Below, piece after piece: positions 60,865 to 64,000 of a stretch of 64,000 nucleotides of DNA. This DNA is from Citrobacter amalonaticus (GTDB lineage Bacteria > Pseudomonadota > Gammaproteobacteria > Enterobacterales > Enterobacteriaceae). The stretch covers positions 1,736,001-1,800,000 of the forward strand of contig NZ_CP014015.2 of NCBI RefSeq assembly GCF_001559075.2, written 5' to 3'. Numbering within the stretch: the stretch's first letter is position 1; each line of letters starts with the position of its first letter. The position numbers were made by a program, and so were the translations under genes. A model generated the notes under the pieces. The model was not told where the DNA came from. It was given only the letters and a program-made list of their open reading frames with translations, and made no database searches.

Positions 60865-62348
60865 TGAATTCTACCTCGTTGTACGCCGCTATCGATCTCG
60901 GTTCCAATAGTTTTCATATGCTGGTCGTACGCGAGGTAGCGGGTAGCATCCAGACGCTCACGCGCATTAAACGCAAAGTGCGTCTGGCCGCCGGTCTGAA
61001 CAGCAGCAATGTTCTTTCTGCTGAAGCAATGGAACGCGGCTGGCAATGTCTGCGTCTGTTCGCCGAGCGCCTTCAGGATATTCCGCTGCCGCAAATCCGC
61101 GTGGTCGCCACGGCAACCTTGCGTATCGCGGTGAACGCCAGCGAGTTTATCGCTAAAGCGCAGGAAATTCTCGGTTGTCCGGTTCAGGTCATCAGTGGTG
61201 AAGAAGAAGCGCGCCTGATTTATCAGGGCGTGGCGCACACCACTGGCGGAGCGGATCAGCGTCTGGTCGTCGATATTGGCGGCGCCAGTACCGAACTGGT
61301 CACCGGAACGGGGGCGCAAACCACCTCCCTGTTCAGCCTGTCGATGGGCTGTGTCACCTGGCTCGAACGCTACTTTACCGATCGCAATCTGGCACAAGAG
61401 AATTTCGACGAAGCGGAAAAAGCCGCGCGCGATGTGCTGCGCCCGATCGCCGATGAACTTCGCTATCACGGCTGGAAAGTCTGCGTCGGTGCCTCCGGTA
61501 CCGTTCAGGCGTTGCAGGAAATCATGATGGCGCAAGGGATGGATGAGCGCATCACGCTGGCGAAATTGCAGCAGTTGAAACAGCGGGCGATTCATTGCGG
61601 TCGTCTGGAAGAACTGGAAATTGAAGGCTTAACCCTGGAACGCGCGCTGGTGTTCCCCAGCGGGCTGGCCATTCTGATCGCCATCTTCACCGAGCTCAAT
61701 ATTCAGTGTATGACCCTGGCCGGTGGGGCATTGCGTGAAGGGCTGGTCTACGGGATGCTGCATCTCGCGGTGGATCAGGATATTCGCAGCCGCACGCTGC
61801 GTAACATTCAGCGCCGGTTTATGGTGGATACCGAACAGGCGCATCGCGTTGCGAATCTGGCGGTCAGTTTTCTCGATCAGGTAGAAAATGAGTGGCATCT
61901 TGAGCCGATCAGCCGCGAACTGCTGATCAGCGCCTGCCAGTTGCACGAGATTGGCCTGAGCGTTGATTTTAAGCAAGCGCCTCAGCATGCCGCCTATCTG
62001 GTCCGTAATCTGGATCTGCCGGGCTTCACGCCGGCACAGAAAAAACTGCTCGCCACACTATTGTTAAATCAGACCAACCCGGTCGATCTCTCGTCGTTGC
62101 ATCAGCAAAATGCCGTACCACCGCGTGTGGCGGAGCATCTTTGTCGTCTGCTCAGACTGGCGATTATCTTTGCCAGCCGCCGTCGTGACGATCTGGTGCC
62201 AGCCATTACGTTACAGGCGTCAAATGAAATTCTCGCCTTAACGCTGCCGCCGGACTGGCTGGAACAGCATCCGCTGGGGAAAGAGTTGATTGAACAAGAA
62301 AGCCAGTGGCAGAGCTATGTCCACTGGCCTTTAGAAGTGTGTGAATGA
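60864..62348 (+). CDS. gppA: GppA, guanosine pentaphosphatase
   Basis: A 494-residue Ppx/GppA-family enzyme that hydrolyses pppGpp to ppGpp and also exopolyphosphate. The actin-like ATPase fold begins AAIDLGSNSFHMLVV; the second phosphate loop is VVDIGGASTELV; the C-terminal HD-like domain contains CQLHEIG. The ATG at 60864 gives the E. coli length; another in-frame ATG three codons earlier (60855) overlaps the AAGGA site and is less likely. In E. coli rhlB-gppA lie in the same order, without this repeat as far as I recall. Confidence 0.96.
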   Translation: MNSTSLYAAIDLGSNSFHMLVVREVAGSIQTLTRIKRKVRLAAGLNSSNVLSAEAMERGWQCLRLFAERLQDIPLPQIRVVATATLRIAVNASEFIAKAQEILGCPVQVISGEEEARLIYQGVAHTTGGADQRLVVDIGGASTELVTGTGAQTTSLFSLSMGCVTWLERYFTDRNLAQENFDEAEKAARDVLRPIADELRYHGWKVCVGASGTVQALQEIMMAQGMDERITLAKLQQLKQRAIHCGRLEELEIEGLTLERALVFPSGLAILIAIFTELNIQCMTLAGGALREGLVYGMLHLAVDQDIRSRTLRNIQRRFMVDTEQAHRVANLAVSFLDQVENEWHLEPISRELLISACQLHEIGLSVDFKQAPQHAAYLVRNLDLPGFTPAQKKLLATLLLNQTNPVDLSSLHQQNAVPPRVAEHLCRLLRLAIIFASRRRDDLVPAITLQASNEILALTLPPDWLEQHPLGKELIEQESQWQSYVHWPLEVCE

Positions 62349-62354
62349 TTCACA

Positions 62355-62385
62355 GCCGGAGGGCGGCGTAAACGCCTTATCCGGC
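62355..62385. repeat. REP unit between gppA and rep
   Basis: GCCGGA and TCCGGC enclose GGCGGCGTAAACGCC, a standard REP palindrome between convergent genes. It is likely to protect the 3' ends of both mRNAs. Confidence 0.85.
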
Positions 62386-62392
62386 CTACAAC

Positions 62393-64000
62393 CTACGATT
62401 TTTCTCTTTTCGCCGCCATCATGGCTTTCAGATTCGCCAAATGGCTCTGCCCTTTCTGCATTCGCTCTTCGGCGCTCACCACTTTACGCTCCTGCTCCCA
62501 GATCAGATCGTCCTGCGGTAACTCCAGCAGGAAGCGACTCGGCTCCGGGCGCACCAGTTCACCGTACTGACGTCGCTCTTTACACAGCGTAAAAATCAAC
62601 TCTTTCTGCGCTCGGGTGATGCCGACATAGGCCAGACGGCGCTCTTCATCAATGTTGTCTTCATCGATGCTGCTCTGGTGCGGCAGGAAACCTTCTTCCA
62701 TACCCACCATAAACACATACGGGAACTCCAGCCCTTTCGAGGCATGCAGCGTCATCAGTTGCACCTGATCCAGCTCTTCCTCGCTCTCGCCGCGCTCCAT
62801 CATGTCACGTAGTGTGAAGCGGGTGACAACCTGAGTGAGCGTCATCGGCTCATCCAGTTCGCTACCTTCCAGCATTTCGGTCATCCAGCTAAACAGCTGG
62901 TTAACGTTTTTCATGCGCATTTCAGCGGCTTTTGGGCTCGGCGAGGTTTCGTAAAGCCAGGATTCGTAATCAATTCCGTGGATGAGATCGCGAACGGCGG
63001 CAATCGGCTCACGTTCAGCCAACCGCTGAACCTCACCCAGCCAGTGGGTAAAACGGGTGAGCGAGTCATAGCCACGCCCGGTGAGCGTCTGGCTCAGCCC
63101 CAGATCAAAACTGGCGGTAAACAGGCTCTTGTTCCGCGTCATCGCCCACTCGCCCAGTTTCTGCAGCGTGGCGGGGCCGATTTCACGTTTTGGCGTATTC
63201 ACGATACGCAGGAACGCGCTGTCATCATCCGGATTGGTCAACACCCGCAGATAGGCCAGCAAATCTTTAATTTCCGGACGCGAAAAGAACGAGGTGCCGC
63301 CGGAAATTTTGTAGGGAATACGGTTCTGCATGAGGAATTTTTCGAACACCCGCGCCTGGTGGTTGCCGCGATACAGAATGGCGTAATCTTTATATTCCGT
63401 TTTATTCACAAAGTGATGGGCGATGAGTTCCCCGGTCACCCGCTCGGCTTCGTGCTCCTCATTATTCGCACTCAGAACTTTGAGTTCCGCGCCATATCCC
63501 AGCTCGGAAAAAAGCCGTTTTTCAAAGACGTGCGGGTTATTGGCGATAAGGATGTTCGCCGCCTTCAGGATCCGCCCGGAGGAGCGGTAGTTCTGCTCCA
63601 GTTTGATCACCTGTAATGCCGGGAAATCCTGACTTAACAACACCAGGTTTTGCGGACGCGCCCCGCGCCAGGAGTAAATCGACTGATCGTCGTCCCCCAC
63701 GACGGTGAATCGCGCCCGGTTTCCTACCAGCAGTTTCACCAGTTCGTACTGACTGGTGTTGGTGTCCTGATATTCATCCACCAGCAGATAGCGAATCTTG
63801 TTCTGCCAGCGCTCACGCACCTCTTCATTACGCTGCAACAGCAGCGTCGGCAGCAAAATCAGATCGTCAAAGTCGAGGACGTTACAGGCTTTCATATGCG
63901 CATCGTACAGCCCGTAACAGTGCGCAAAGATACGATCGCGCTCGCCTTTCGCACCGGCGGCCGCCTGTGCGGGTGTTTTGAGATCGTTCTTCCAGTTCGA
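62393..64000 (-). CDS. rep: Rep, ATP-dependent DNA helicase (5' end cut off)
   Basis: SF1A 3'-5' helicase that helps replication forks past bound proteins, together with DnaB. The window holds 535 codons of about 673; the N-terminal part with Walker A lies beyond base 64000. Visible are motif II (VDEYQDTNTSQ), motif III (GDDDQSIYSWRGA), motif IV (EQNYRSSGRIL), motif V (LMTLHASKGLEF) and motif VI (RRLAYVGITRA). The tail needed for DnaB contact is present. The frame is read from SNWKNDLKTP at the window edge; the internal Met at 63895 is not the start. Confidence 0.97.
   Translation of the reverse strand, partial: SNWKNDLKTPAQAAAGAKGERDRIFAHCYGLYDAHMKACNVLDFDDLILLPTLLLQRNEEVRERWQNKIRYLLVDEYQDTNTSQYELVKLLVGNRARFTVVGDDDQSIYSWRGARPQNLVLLSQDFPALQVIKLEQNYRSSGRILKAANILIANNPHVFEKRLFSELGYGAELKVLSANNEEHEAERVTGELIAHHFVNKTEYKDYAILYRGNHQARVFEKFLMQNRIPYKISGGTSFFSRPEIKDLLAYLRVLTNPDDDSAFLRIVNTPKREIGPATLQKLGEWAMTRNKSLFTASFDLGLSQTLTGRGYDSLTRFTHWLGEVQRLAEREPIAAVRDLIHGIDYESWLYETSPSPKAAEMRMKNVNQLFSWMTEMLEGSELDEPMTLTQVVTRFTLRDMMERGESEEELDQVQLMTLHASKGLEFPYVFMVGMEEGFLPHQSSIDEDNIDEERRLAYVGITRAQKELIFTLCKERRQYGELVRPEPSRFLLELPQDDLIWEQERKVVSAEERMQKGQSHLANLKAMMAAKREKS

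Noticed and set aside
60765..61595. Open frame of 276 codons opposite gppA
   Set aside because: Starts inside gppA and ends in an ERIC-like repeat; shadow frame.

Overview
The window is a stretch of core chromosome from a member of the Enterobacteriaceae. Gene order matches, read backwards, the E. coli/Salmonella arc from rep to ubiB, and most proteins align over their whole length with the E. coli versions I know from memory. REP and ERIC-type repeats, the absence of aslA/aslB between hemY and proM, and a sigma-54-type glmZ promoter point to a relative of Citrobacter or Salmonella rather than E. coli itself. Citrobacter is my best guess; the sequence alone does not settle the genus.

Layout: ubiB (cut by the window start)-ubiJ-ubiE, rmuC and udp lie on the minus strand. 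ysgA is divergent from udp, with a CRP/CytR-type operator between them. Next comes an inserted seven-gene plus-strand cluster plus its regulator (6697-14875), between the ends of ysgA and metE. The core map then resumes: metE/metR, yigM, yigL-pldB, rhtB, rhtC, recQ, pldA, yigI, rarD, corA (with a corL-type leader), uvrD (LexA box), yigB-xerC-yigA-dapF-lptM, cyaY, cyaA, hemC-hemD-hemX-hemY, the sRNA gene glmZ, the argX-hisR-leuT-proM tRNA operon, yifK, the complete 12-gene enterobacterial common antigen operon (wecA to wecG), rho with its leader, trxA, rhlB, gppA, and rep (cut by the window end).

The most unusual part is the 6697-14875 cluster. It encodes a biuret-hydrolase-like cysteine hydrolase, a DUF2877 protein, an FdrA-type protein, a DUF1116 protein, a carbamate kinase, a stand-alone protein matching only the C-terminal domain of allophanate hydrolase, a CodB-type NCS1 permease, and an AllS-like LysR regulator. 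The FdrA/DUF1116/DUF2877/carbamate kinase set resembles E. coli allF/allG/allH/allK and yahF/yahG/yahE/yahI; the all set is reported to carry out oxamate carbamoyltransfer coupled to ATP formation. Here the set sits without any allantoin genes and next to biuret/allophanate-type enzymes. I infer a pathway that imports a small ureido or N-heterocyclic compound, removes ammonia, phosphorolyses a carbamoyl group to carbamoyl phosphate and recovers ATP. The substrate is unknown.

Other points of interest are an ERIC-like family with variant ends (three copies, one apparently supplying the gppA ribosome binding site), a rhoL leader frame that has lost its ATG, a corL candidate, and tandem GlrR-type sites upstream of glmZ. 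I saw no CRISPR array, insertion sequence, prophage or integrase of mobile-element type.
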